Of a stretch of 64,000 bases of DNA, positions 16,901 through 24,646 are shown piece after piece. The translations under genes were made by a program, and so were the position numbers. The stretch lies in the NCBI GenBank assembly GCA_036675475.1, contig JAKFEY010000037.1, positions 1 through 64,000 on the forward strand, given 5' to 3'. Position 1 is the first letter of the stretch, and every line of letters begins with the position of its first letter. The notes beneath the pieces were generated by a model. That model saw only the letters and a program-made list of their open reading frames with translations, was not told where the DNA came from and did not search any database. Origin of the DNA: JALYRV01 sp036675475. Its GTDB lineage: Bacteria; Acidobacteriota; Vicinamibacteria; Vicinamibacterales; SCN-69-37.

Positions 16901-17521
16901 TGGAGCGCGAGACCGGGCGCGGAGGTCATGAAGCCGCTGGCGGCACCGGTGCTCGGCGGCATGGTGTCGTCGCTGGCGCACGTGCTGATCGTGACGCCGG
17001 TGATCTTCTTCCTGCTGCGCGCGCGCACGTTGCCGCCTGAGGAACCGCGCGCGGCCGTTCGTCTCGAGGGACCGCCCCGGCGGCGGCGATGGCTGATTCC
17101 GGTCGCCGTGGCCGTGTTGATCGCGGGCGTCACGGCGGTGGTCCTCTGGCGCGGCGGGGATGCGCGGCCGGGTCACGTCGCCCTGGACGGCCAGCAGACC
17201 GTGTTCGACACCACGGCGGGCGACGTCCGGGTGATCGCGTCGGCGCCTGCGACCGGTCTGGCGCAGAAGGGGACGCCGATGACGGTCGAGTTTCGATCCG
17301 CCGCGGATGGCGCGCTCGTGGATGTGCGCGATGTGCGCGTGGAGGGGGCGATGTCGATGCCCGGCATGAACATGGCGGCGCGAATCCGCACCGAGCGGAT
17401 CGACGCCGGCCGATACCGCGCCACCGGCGAGTTCGGCATGGCGGGCGCGTGGCGATTCACGATCGCGTGGGTCGATGGCGGCACGCCAGGCTCGGTGCGA
17501 TTTGAGAGGACGGTGCAGTGA
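13934..17521 (+). CDS. CusA/CzcA-type RND metal efflux pump with a C-terminal YtkA-like domain
   Basis: A 1195-residue inner-membrane RND transporter, about 150 residues longer than usual CusA/CzcA. It begins with the typical single membrane segment, has two large periplasmic loops and a transmembrane motif GVLVDAAIVVTENAIRTIEQ (about 396-415) holding the proton-relay acidic residue of heavy-metal RND pumps. Residues from about 1089 to the end form an extra periplasmic beta-sandwich (PATGLAQKGTPMTVEFR, MSMPGMNM, GRYRATGEFGMAGAWRFTI) resembling the YtkA/FixH family, with Met-rich loops that could bind Cu(I). It is coupled to the outer-membrane and adaptor genes that follow. The likely substrate is Cu/Ag, inferred from Met-rich and cupredoxin parts. 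Confidence 0.88.
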   Translation: MIHRLVELSLRYRAVVIGLSLLLGLAGYAAMTTTAVDAIPDLSDNQVVVFTDWPGHSAQEVEDQVTYPLATSLQGLPGTRVVRSQSAFGFSMIYVILQDDVDLYFARSRVLERLTLVGTQLPDGVTPMLGPDATGVGHVFWYTVESPTHSLTELRSLQDWFIRYQLTSVPGVAEVASVGGHVQQYEVDVDPAKLRAYRIPLSRVVEAVQTSNRNVGGNVLESSGSWTVVRGLGLLESTRDLETIAVGSAEGVPIFLRQVADVRIGAAFRVASLVKGEHEAVGGVIVARAGANAKAVIDGVKRRIAEIAPGLPEGVRIVPFYDRSTLIERATQTLRIALIEEILLVTLAHIIFLMHARSILAVTLPLPLAVLSAFLGMRLFGITSNIMSLAGIAIAIGVLVDAAIVVTENAIRTIEQRKVDTRDRAAVRQAVLDATALVGRPIVFSMVIILLAFLPVFALTGQEGKLFHPLAFTKTFAVLAATILAVTLVPVLCTFLLRGRLHREDANPLMRGLRRGYEPLLRGAIRRPAATLGLAAALLMAALLLATRIGSEFMPPLNEGDFMFMPIADPAISLDETTRIAARQNAILQTFPEVEYAVAKVGRADTSTDPSPLNMTETIVHLKPRDAWRPGLTPEALRGEMDAALRLPGVANIWTMPIVNRIDMLTTGIRAEVGVKVFGPDLATLERLASQVAAVLRQVPGAANVYPEQITAGQYLNITVDRVAAARYGLTVDQVLEVVERGIGEAPSTTTIEGRRRFPVRVRYAPQFRANAASLGDVLVDTPAGSQVPLKSVASLAFTRGPAMISSENGLLLATVLLNVQGRPAGTFVNEARRAVAAGVNLPAGYVLSWSGRFENQERARSRLLVVLPVVLVIIFLLLWWTYRSLLEAAHVLLAVPFALTGGIALVWALDYNVSVAVWVGFIALFGTAVQTAVVMVIYLEEAVERRRADAGVMTRTLLREAVMEGALLRLRPKVMTVATVVASLLPIMWSARPGAEVMKPLAAPVLGGMVSSLAHVLIVTPVIFFLLRARTLPPEEPRAAVRLEGPPRRRRWLIPVAVAVLIAGVTAVVLWRGGDARPGHVALDGQQTVFDTTAGDVRVIASAPATGLAQKGTPMTVEFRSAADGALVDVRDVRVEGAMSMPGMNMAARIRTERIDAGRYRATGEFGMAGAWRFTIAWVDGGTPGSVRFERTVQ

Positions 17522-18825
17522 TGTCGCGACACAACGCAGTGTGCGTCTTGGCGGTCTGTCTGGCGGTGCCCGCCACCGCAGCCGCGCAGGACGCGTCTCG
17601 ACTGCTCGATCCGGCCCGCGGCGTGACCGTCGAGCAGGCGGTGGCGACAGGCCTGGAAAACTCGCCGTCGCTCAAAGCCGCCAAGGCCATGGTGGCGGCG
17701 GCCGAGGCACGCCGCGCGCAGGCGGGGCTGCGATCGAACCCGAGTGTGTCGACCATGTGGCGAGAGCAGGCGGACGGCATGGATCGCATGAACGACGTCT
17801 CGATCACCGTGCCGCTCGATCTGTTCCGGCGCCGCGCCCGCGTTGGGCTCGCTGACGCGGAAGTGTCGGTGGCCGAGGCGGAGGCGCGCGGCGCGCTGCT
17901 TGCGGCGGAGATCCAGGTGCGCAGCACCTATGGCGCCGCGCTTGCGGCCATACGCCGCCTCGACACGGCGCGGGCACAGGAGGCGGCGGCGCGGCAGACG
18001 TACGACTTGCTCGCCGCCCGCGCGGAGGAGGGCGCGTCGCCCCCGCTCGATCGCGATCTCGCCCGCGTCGAAGCCGATCGCCTGTCGGCGCGCGTGCGGC
18101 TGCTCGACGCCGGCGCCGCGTCCTCACTGGTCGCGCTGACGCGCGCGCTGGGCGTCACCGATGGTGAGGCGCTTCGGCTTCGCGCGCCGCTCGACGCCGT
18201 CGTGGCCGATCCGGCTGTAGCCGCGCTCGCCGCGGATGCGGCTGCGCCGGACCGCCGTCCCGACGTGCAGGCCGCCCTGGCCCGCGTGCACGCGCGCGAT
18301 CGGGCGATCGAAGAGGCCCGCAGTGAAGGCCGATGGGATGCGTCGATCGTGGGCGGCTACACGCGGGCGCGCGCCGGGTTTCCGTTTCGCGCGTTCGACG
18401 CCGCCGGGACGCTGCAGGGCATTGACGCCACGATGCACAACGTGAGCATCGGCGCGATGGTGATGGTGCCGCTCTTCAATCGCAATCAGGGAGCTGTTGC
18501 AGCCGCCACGGCGGAGCGGCGCGCCGCCGAAGCCGAGGTCGAGGCGCTTCGGCTTTCCGCGCGCGCTGACGCGGCGGCCGCCGCCATCGATCTGCGGGCC
18601 GCACTCGACGCGGCCGGCCAGTACAAGGCCGGCATTCTTCCGCTGGCCCAGCACAATCTCGACACCGTGGTCGCGCGCTACGACCTGGGCCGCGGCACGC
18701 TGTTCGACGTGCTGCAGGCCCGCCGCCAACTGCTGGAAGCGCAGGACGAGTACACCGATGTGCTGCGCCGCGCCTACGACGCATTCGTCGCCGCGATTGC
18801 GGCGCGAGGAGGATTGACGCGATGA
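17521..18825 (+). CDS. TolC/CusC-family outer-membrane efflux protein
   Basis: A 434-residue protein with a signal peptide (cleavage near ATAAAQD) and two long alpha-helical repeats of the TolC (OEP) family (GVTVEQAVATGLENSPSLKAA; later YDLGRGTLFDVLQARRQLLEAQDEY, the classic second-repeat motif). It forms the outer-membrane channel for the RND pump. The ATG shares its A with the pump stop (TGATG); an in-frame GTG one codon upstream (17518) is also possible. It ends in an ATGA overlap with the adaptor gene. Confidence 0.9.
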   Translation: MSRHNAVCVLAVCLAVPATAAAQDASRLLDPARGVTVEQAVATGLENSPSLKAAKAMVAAAEARRAQAGLRSNPSVSTMWREQADGMDRMNDVSITVPLDLFRRRARVGLADAEVSVAEAEARGALLAAEIQVRSTYGAALAAIRRLDTARAQEAAARQTYDLLAARAEEGASPPLDRDLARVEADRLSARVRLLDAGAASSLVALTRALGVTDGEALRLRAPLDAVVADPAVAALAADAAAPDRRPDVQAALARVHARDRAIEEARSEGRWDASIVGGYTRARAGFPFRAFDAAGTLQGIDATMHNVSIGAMVMVPLFNRNQGAVAAATAERRAAEAEVEALRLSARADAAAAAIDLRAALDAAGQYKAGILPLAQHNLDTVVARYDLGRGTLFDVLQARRQLLEAQDEYTDVLRRAYDAFVAAIAARGGLTR

Positions 18826-20330
18826 TCGCCGCCCAACCAACCTGGAAGCTCGCGCTCGCCGGCGCGGCACTGTTCACGGCTGGCGTCGCCGCAGCCCTGC
18901 TGCTCGTTCGCCCGCGCGAAACGCCGGCCACCCACGAGCCGCCGCCGGCCGTTGCCGTGTCGAGCGCTGAAGCGCCGCCCGCCGCCGTGTTCGTGGACAT
19001 TCCCGCTGACGCCGTGGCGCGTGCCGGCATCGTCGCCACAGAGGTGGTGCCGGCCGGACTTCCGGCGACGCTGCGCATGCCCGCCACCGTCGAGCCCGAC
19101 GCGTACCGCGTCATTCCGATCACGGCGCCGGCCGGCGGCCGCGTGATTCGCGTGGTGCCGCAACTGGGCGATCGCGTGAGCGCCGGTTCGCCGGTCGCCG
19201 TCATCCGAAGCCCGGAGCTCGCCGGCGCGGCTACGGATCACGCATCCGCGTCGGCTGCGCTGAGCACAATCGACCGCGATCTCGAACGGCTGCGCAAGCT
19301 GGTGGCCATCGGCGCGGCCAGCAGGCAGGAGCTCGAGGCGCGCGAAGCCGACAGGGCCGCCGCGCTGGCACGCGTCGACGCCGCGCGCGCGCAGGTGCGG
19401 CATCTCGGCGGCGCGGGCAACCGCGCCGGTGACATGACCATCACCGCCGCATCACCCGGCATCGTCACCGCACGCGCAGCCAATCCTGGCGAAGTCGTCG
19501 AACGCGGCGCGCCGATTGTGACGACGGCCGCGCTGTCGCCGGTGTGGGTGATAGGCGAGTTGCCGGAGGCGGACATGGCGCGCGTCAAGGTCGGCGATCG
19601 GGCTGTGATTGCGGCCCAGGCCTATCCGGGCCTCGACGTCGCGGGCCAGGTCACGTACATCGCGCCGCAAATCAGGCGGGAGACGCGCACCGCGCAGGTC
19701 CGCATCGAAACGCCGAATGAGGGGAACCGGCTCCGCTTCGGCATGCTCGTCGAGGCGCGTCTGGAATCGGCCGGCGGAGGCGGCGGCCTCGCCGTGCCGT
19801 CGGCCGCGATTCAGCGCGTGGGCGCAGACACGGTCGTCTACGTGGCGGCGGCGGGCTCGTCGTCGCGCTTCGAAGAACGCCGGGTCGAAGCCGGCCCCGA
19901 ACATGACGGCCTCACGCAGATCACAAGCGGCCTCCGCGGCGGCGAACGCATCGTCACCACCGGCAGCTTCTTCCTGCGCGCGGAGGTCGATCGGCAGGGC
20001 CTCCGGCCGTCACACGCCGCGGCGGTCCCGGCCGCGGCCGCGCCGGCAGTCACGCTCGCACACGCGCCGCGCGTGATCCCCATCACCGTTGACGCGTCGG
20101 CGTTCACGCCGGCGCGCGTGCCGGTCCGGCACGGCGAAACGGTGATTCTGCGGTTCACGCGCACGGCGGCGCAGACGTGCGCAACCGACGTGCTGGTGCC
20201 GCCCGCCGCGGAGAAACATGCGCTGCCGCTGAACACACCCGTGGATGTCCGCTTCACCGGCGCTCAGCGAGGCGCCGTGACGTTCTCCTGCGGCATGAGC
20301 ATGCTGAAGGGAACGCTGGTGGTCGAGTAG
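18822..20330 (+). CDS. CusB-type periplasmic adaptor with a C-terminal cupredoxin domain
   Basis: A 502-residue membrane-fusion protein: N-terminal anchor (residues 8-28), barrel-sandwich hybrid (GRVIRVVPQLGDRVSAGSPV), helical hairpin (about 140-195), beta-barrel and membrane-proximal domain to about residue 400. Residues 419-502 add a cupredoxin-like domain (VIPITVDASAFTPARVPVRHGE, TCATDV, FSCGMSMLKGTLVV). The Cys and Met residues there match a copper-type site in single-domain cupredoxins of the same look. The fusion suggests metal capture in the periplasm for handover to the pump. It overlaps the TolC-like gene by ATGA and ends 4 bases before the convergent cytochrome gene. Confidence 0.88.
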   Translation: MIAAQPTWKLALAGAALFTAGVAAALLLVRPRETPATHEPPPAVAVSSAEAPPAAVFVDIPADAVARAGIVATEVVPAGLPATLRMPATVEPDAYRVIPITAPAGGRVIRVVPQLGDRVSAGSPVAVIRSPELAGAATDHASASAALSTIDRDLERLRKLVAIGAASRQELEAREADRAAALARVDAARAQVRHLGGAGNRAGDMTITAASPGIVTARAANPGEVVERGAPIVTTAALSPVWVIGELPEADMARVKVGDRAVIAAQAYPGLDVAGQVTYIAPQIRRETRTAQVRIETPNEGNRLRFGMLVEARLESAGGGGGLAVPSAAIQRVGADTVVYVAAAGSSSRFEERRVEAGPEHDGLTQITSGLRGGERIVTTGSFFLRAEVDRQGLRPSHAAAVPAAAAPAVTLAHAPRVIPITVDASAFTPARVPVRHGETVILRFTRTAAQTCATDVLVPPAAEKHALPLNTPVDVRFTGAQRGAVTFSCGMSMLKGTLVVE

Positions 20331-20334
20331 CGAA

Positions 20335-20955
20335 TCAGTGTTTGTGAAGCGGCGTTGCCGGACGCGCGGGCGGCTCGCCGCCGCCGCGCAGGAACTCTTC
20401 CTCTTCGAGCCGCTGCAGCCATGCGTCTGCGGAGATCGGGTTGAGCTCCGCCATGTGCTCGAGCTCCTCGGCAGTGAGCTTTGGAAGGCGGCGGATGAAC
20501 TGCACGAGATGCCACGTCGCCGCTTCGCCCTCCGCCTCGCCCGTGCCGAAGCCGGGCATGCCCGTCAGCGGCACGCCGCGCTCGATGATGTAGAACAACT
20601 CGCCGTCGGTCAGGTCCTGCGTGCGCGCAAGACGCATGTCGGGCGGCTTCGGATACAGGCCCGGTCCGAATTCGCTGTCGCCGGAGCCGTCGTTGCCGTG
20701 GCACACGGCGCAGTGGTCGGCAAAGTGCGCGAGGCCGTCGCGAAAGGTTTCTTCGGTTTGCGGATCCGGATTGCGCCGCTCGCGGGCCTCGTCCGGAATC
20801 GCCGCGGCACGCAGGCGCAGGGCGATGGCGGTTTCGAGCGAGCCCGGGTGCGCGCGCGCATCGAACCCGTGGCCGTTGACATAGACGTAGGCGCCAGCCG
20901 TGACGACAAACAGCGCCACGGCCAGCACGAGCGCGATCCGCGCGCGGCGGCTCAC
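20335..20955 (-). CDS. membrane-anchored c-type cytochrome
   Basis: A 206-residue protein with an N-terminal membrane anchor (residues 6-27) and one haem-binding CAVCH motif near residue 82, with distal Met in VPLTGMPGFG. The mono-haem class I cytochrome c domain is followed by a charged C-terminal tail rich in His and Glu. The GTG start overlaps the stop of the upstream YHS-protein gene (GTGA), so the two are co-translated. A periplasmic electron carrier linked to metal (copper) homeostasis is likely, but its partner is unknown. Confidence 0.85.
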   Translation of the reverse strand: MSRRARIALVLAVALFVVTAGAYVYVNGHGFDARAHPGSLETAIALRLRAAAIPDEARERRNPDPQTEETFRDGLAHFADHCAVCHGNDGSGDSEFGPGLYPKPPDMRLARTQDLTDGELFYIIERGVPLTGMPGFGTGEAEGEAATWHLVQFIRRLPKLTAEELEHMAELNPISADAWLQRLEEEEFLRGGGEPPARPATPLHKH

Positions 20956-22826
20956 TTGATGCCCGCCTCCTTCAGGTAGGTCTCCGGATTCCTGATGAAG
21001 CGAAGACGCTCCGCCGCGGTGCAGAAGTAATACCGCTTGCCGCTGTACGTCGTCGTGGGCGCGTCATCGGGATTGACGGCCGCGTCGCAGACGAGCTTCT
21101 TCGGATCGTCGGCGATTGCGGTCCGCTGCGGCGAAGCCGGCGCGGTGTCATGACCCGCGTGCGCGTCAGCCGGCTTTTGCGCGGGCCGGGCCGCCGGCCT
21201 GGCCGGTGCGTGTCCGGCGTGCGGGTCGGAAGGCTTTGCCGCGGGCGCCGCAGCGGGCTTCGCCGGCGCGGCGTGGCCGGCATGCGGATCGGCCGTGGCG
21301 GGCGTCTTCGCCGCCGCCTGCGGCTGGGCGGCAGGCGGTGTCGCGCGATGCGCGTGCGCCGCAGCGGGCGTTGGAGCCGCGGGCTGCGCCTCATGCTGGT
21401 GCGCCGCCGCCGGCTGATGCTGTGCCGGCACTGCGCCGGGCGCCGCGGCGGTTGCCGCGTGCGTCATTCCCATGCGCATGGCCGCGGGACGCAGCGTGAG
21501 ATAGATGCCGACGCCCGGATTCACGCGCGCGCCGTAGACATGCTCCAGCGCTGAGGGCACGGCCGAGAGCGACGCGGTGAAGCCGAGGCCCGGCTTCAGC
21601 TCGTTCCACGCGCCGAAGTAGCGCGTGTAGCCCGCCTGCAGCTTGCCAACCGTGAACACCTCTTCGTCTTCTCCGTGATGACCGCCGGCCACATCCAGAT
21701 CGTGCGCCGTCTTGCCCGCGATCTCGAACCGGCCGTACCAGGCATCGCGATCGTCGAGCGTCAGGCTCGTCTCGAGCAGCAGGGCATGGGTCCCCTGGCC
21801 CGATTCAGCGTTCCGGCCCCACGCGAGGGTATTGGCCCAGATGCCGGCCGCGCCGAGAAGGCGATGGTACGTCGCCGAGGCCGTGATGCGCGTGACGTCG
21901 ACCCGCGGGCCGCCCGCCTCACCCGGTTCGGCCTCGTTCAACCGGCCTGCGGAGACCTGCAGCGCGAGATTGTCGTTCGGCAGGTACCAGAGACGGCCCG
22001 ACACCGAGTCGAGCGCCGCGAAATCGAAGCCTGTGCGATCTTCATCCGGCTCGCGGCCGTTGAACGCGGACGCTTCCGCCTTCCACCGCGATCCGTAGAC
22101 GCCTGCGGTGACCACGCCGAACGTGATGTGCGTCGCATCCAGCCAGTGATGCGCAATGGGCGCGAGCAGGTTCGGCATGGCGGAGATGCGGTGCGGATAC
22201 GCGACCGGTCCCAGCGCCGGTTCGCCGGCCGGGCCTCCGTAAATCTGCCAGCGTAGATCGCCGCCCAGCGGCGCGTCGTACATGGCGGCGACTTCCATGA
22301 TCAGATCGTGCTGATGCTGGCGATCGTGAATCGCGTCGCCCTCGCACAGCTCACCGGTGGCCAGGAGGTCGGGATAGCCGCATCCGCCAACCGTGAAGGG
22401 CTCGAAGCTGAACATGCCGCGGAAGGCCAGGCGGCCCGGGCCGAGGTCGCGTTCGGCCATGCCCATCACCCAGTTGATGCTCCCAAACTGGTCAGCGCCG
22501 CGCGCGCTGCCTTCGTTCAGGTACTGCAGGAAGCCGTTGCCGTGCGCCATGAGTTCCCATGCCCCACGCTGCCGGTGAATGGCGTACATCAGCGACGCGT
22601 CCGGCTGCCACGACGTTCCCGAGGCCTCGCGGATCGTGCTGGTGGCCGCGTGCGCCATCTGACTGTGATCAACCTGCGCCGCGGCCGGTTTCTGCGGCGG
22701 CTCGTGCTGGTGCTGCTGGCCCGCGGATGACGAGGGCGGCGGTGTCTGGGCGGCGGCTGCCTGCACAGACACGAACGTGACGAGACTGCCGGCGGCGAGG
22801 GCGATGCGAAAGCGCGAAGCGCGCAT
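20952..22826 (-). CDS. exported barrel-like protein with His-rich repeats and a C-terminal YHS domain
   Basis: About 624 residues from the ATG at 22826, chosen because AGGAG stands 8 bases upstream (an in-frame start lies 27 bases earlier). A signal peptide (to AAAAQT) precedes a segment rich in His/Gln/Pro and a central region of about 400 residues full of alternating beta-strands with Trp/Tyr, like an outer-membrane barrel. A Pro/Ala linker follows with three near-repeats of DPHAGHA or DAHAGHD spaced about 20 residues, and a YHS domain (VCDAAVNPDDAPTTTYSGKRYYFC, about 580-624). YHS domains and HAGH repeats both suggest metal binding, and copper fits the neighbours. The exact function is unknown. 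Confidence 0.7.
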   Translation of the reverse strand: MRASRFRIALAAGSLVTFVSVQAAAAQTPPPSSSAGQQHQHEPPQKPAAAQVDHSQMAHAATSTIREASGTSWQPDASLMYAIHRQRGAWELMAHGNGFLQYLNEGSARGADQFGSINWVMGMAERDLGPGRLAFRGMFSFEPFTVGGCGYPDLLATGELCEGDAIHDRQHQHDLIMEVAAMYDAPLGGDLRWQIYGGPAGEPALGPVAYPHRISAMPNLLAPIAHHWLDATHITFGVVTAGVYGSRWKAEASAFNGREPDEDRTGFDFAALDSVSGRLWYLPNDNLALQVSAGRLNEAEPGEAGGPRVDVTRITASATYHRLLGAAGIWANTLAWGRNAESGQGTHALLLETSLTLDDRDAWYGRFEIAGKTAHDLDVAGGHHGEDEEVFTVGKLQAGYTRYFGAWNELKPGLGFTASLSAVPSALEHVYGARVNPGVGIYLTLRPAAMRMGMTHAATAAAPGAVPAQHQPAAAHQHEAQPAAPTPAAAHAHRATPPAAQPQAAAKTPATADPHAGHAAPAKPAAAPAAKPSDPHAGHAPARPAARPAQKPADAHAGHDTAPASPQRTAIADDPKKLVCDAAVNPDDAPTTTYSGKRYYFCTAAERLRFIRNPETYLKEAGIK

Positions 22827-22862
22827 TGATGACTTCTCCTGTACGACGAACAAACGAAACCG

Positions 22863-22889
22863 TACGCGGCGGGATAACAGCCGCGCGTA
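22863..22889 (-). terminator. possible stem-loop between the two leftward metal genes
   Basis: TACGCGGC (22863-22870) pairs with GCCGCGCGTA (22880-22889) with a small bulge. It lies after the Cys-rich gene and before the YHS gene in the leftward direction. There is no T-run, so it may be a weak or Rho-assisted terminator or part of the YHS leader. Confidence 0.3.
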
Positions 22890-22914
22890 GACGAAGAACT
22901 GTTGAGGGGAGGAG

Positions 22915-23319
22915 CTAGACCCGCAGAGGAGCGATCAGGCCGGGAGAGCGGCCCGGAGGCGCAAGATTGTGCGCCCGGACGCTCCAGGCCGCGCCGGTCG
23001 CGCCCTCGGACACATGATCAGCCGGCGCGGGCAGCGCGTTCAGGCCCTGCGCCCGATTGAGCGTCACCGGCGCGAGGGGATTTCTGAGATGCGGCACGGC
23101 GCCCGAGTGCTCGGCGCAGTCGTGCGGCGCCGCGCTCAGCGTAAAATCGGCCGGCACCGCATCCCGGGTCTCGCGATGACAGGAGCCTGCCGGCGCCGGC
23201 GCCTCGCTGGCGACGGCGATGCCGGCGGGGGCGCAGTCGAACCCGCACGCGAACACCGACACGGCGGGCGCGAGAAGCGCCGTCACGAGGGCGAGTGCTG
23301 TTGAGGTTCTGAACCGCAT
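22915..23319 (-). CDS. small exported Cys-rich protein
   Basis: About 134 residues from the ATG at 23319 (an in-frame ATG four codons earlier is possible). The signal peptide (MRFRTSTALALVTALLAPAV) is followed by CGFDC, SCHRE and HDCAEH, giving four well-spaced cysteines and several histidines, then a Pro/Ala-rich tail ending in SPGLIAPLRV. No family is recognised. It resembles, in design only, the Cys-rich protein at 13501 that opens the efflux island; both could be periplasmic metal binders. Confidence 0.5.
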   Translation of the reverse strand: MRFRTSTALALVTALLAPAVSVFACGFDCAPAGIAVASEAPAPAGSCHRETRDAVPADFTLSAAPHDCAEHSGAVPHLRNPLAPVTLNRAQGLNALPAPADHVSEGATGAAWSVRAHNLAPPGRSPGLIAPLRV

Positions 23320-23368
23320 GGCTGTCTCCAATGTAACGCAGAAGGGCAGACCTTCTTACAGGTAACCG

Positions 23369-23761
23369 ATGACGACAGACGAGCTGATCGCGCGCTTCGA
23401 GGACGCCACGCTTCCGGGAGCGGCGTTCGATCACGCCCACCATGTGGAGGCGGCGTGGGGATACCTGCGCCGCTTCACGCTGCCCGAGGCGCTGGCGCGC
23501 TTCACGGCCGCGCTGCAGCGCTTTGCGGCCGCCAATGGCGCGACGACCAAGTATCACGCGACGATCACCACCGCCTACATGCTGTTGATTGCGGAGCGCA
23601 TGACCGAGACCGGCGCTGAGGAGTGGACGGAGTTCGCCGCGCGGCATCCCGATCTGCTGGCGTGGAAGCCGTCGGTGCTCGCGCGCTACTACCGTCCCGA
23701 AACGCTCGCGTCCGAGCGCGCGCGCACGACCTTCGTCATGCCCGACCGCCTGGCCGACTGA
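23369..23761 (+). CDS. hypothetical helical protein of unknown family
   Basis: A 130-residue soluble protein, mostly helical, with FDHAHHVEAAWGYLRR (residues 20-35) and YHATITTAYMLLIAERM. The spaced HxHH and YH motifs could bind a metal but no known family is recognised. It is divergent from the Cys-rich gene (gap of 49 bases) and stands alone. An AGG is seen seven bases before the ATG. The sequence has consistent GC-rich third positions, so it is probably a real gene. Confidence 0.6.
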   Translation: MTTDELIARFEDATLPGAAFDHAHHVEAAWGYLRRFTLPEALARFTAALQRFAAANGATTKYHATITTAYMLLIAERMTETGAEEWTEFAARHPDLLAWKPSVLARYYRPETLASERARTTFVMPDRLAD

Positions 23762-23785
23762 ACGGCGCGCCGTCAGGCAGCGTCG

Positions 23786-24646
23786 CTAGGTGCGCGGCAG
23801 CGGCCGCGTCAGGCACGTTGGCCCGCCGCAACCCTTCGCCGAGATTTCCGATCCCTCGTAGATCACGACGTCCGCGCCGGCCCGCTCGAGCGCGGCGCGG
23901 GTTTTCGGATTGCCGTCAACCATCACCACGCGCCGCGGCGCCATCGCGAAGACGTTGGCCCCCATCGTCTCGAACTCATCGTCCGGCACCTCGACGAGCG
24001 TGAAGCCGAGCGCGAGCAGGCGCTCGCGGAAGGGCACCGGCATGAGAGGCGAGTACACGACCGCGAGGTCGCGATCGACAGGGCTCACGATTGACATCAG
24101 ATGGAAGACGTCGTCCGGACCGCGATAGTGGGGGAGCGGCACGACGATGAGCTCATCGACGTCGCCGGCCAGGAGCGCGCGCAGTTGCTCGATGCCGGCG
24201 CCGTTCGTGCGATAACCATGACCGACAGCGGCGACGCGGGGGCCGAGCCACGTGAAGTCACCGCCTTCGAGCTGTCCCGGCGGCTCAATCGCGCCGAGAA
24301 TCGGCACGCCGAGCGCCGCATACTCACCGGCCAGGGCCTCGGGCTCACTCTGACGAGCGGTTTTGCCCATCCGGCACAGAATCGCGCCGCGCGGCGTGAC
24401 GATCGACGCGTCGCGCACGTAGATCGCGTCGAGCGTCAGTCCTGCGGGCGGGTTCTCGATCACGTGGACCGGCGCGGCGGAGCGCAGGACGCCGACGAAG
24501 GCGTCGTGCTGGCGCGAGGCCGCGCGATAGTCGGGCGCGGCGGTGAAGTTCAGTGCGCGCCACTCGGAGTCCACGCGCGCCTGACTCTCGAACGTGCGCG
24601 CCGCGGATCGCACGACAATCCGCGCCCAGGGTCCCCAGTCGCTCAT
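23786..24646 (-). CDS. DDAH/arginine-deiminase-family amidinohydrolase
   Basis: A 286-residue protein of the guanidino-group modifying superfamily. Visible are the substrate-site GGDFTWLG (about residues 132-139), the catalytic histidine in HLMSIVSP and the nucleophile cysteine close to the C-terminus in GCGGPTCLTRPL. Members hydrolyse dimethylarginine or arginine to citrulline plus an amine or ammonia. The start ATG overlaps the stop of the permease gene (ATGA), so transport and hydrolysis of an arginine-like compound are probably linked. The exact substrate cannot be chosen by sequence. Confidence 0.8.
   Translation of the reverse strand: MSDWGPWARIVVRSAARTFESQARVDSEWRALNFTAAPDYRAASRQHDAFVGVLRSAAPVHVIENPPAGLTLDAIYVRDASIVTPRGAILCRMGKTARQSEPEALAGEYAALGVPILGAIEPPGQLEGGDFTWLGPRVAAVGHGYRTNGAGIEQLRALLAGDVDELIVVPLPHYRGPDDVFHLMSIVSPVDRDLAVVYSPLMPVPFRERLLALGFTLVEVPDDEFETMGANVFAMAPRRVVMVDGNPKTRAALERAGADVVIYEGSEISAKGCGGPTCLTRPLPRT

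Noticed and set aside
13805..17176. Open frame of 1123 codons on the minus strand opposite the RND pump
   Set aside because: It is Arg/His/Gln-rich, has no domains and lies antisense to a well-supported pump gene; it is a shadow of GC-rich codon use.
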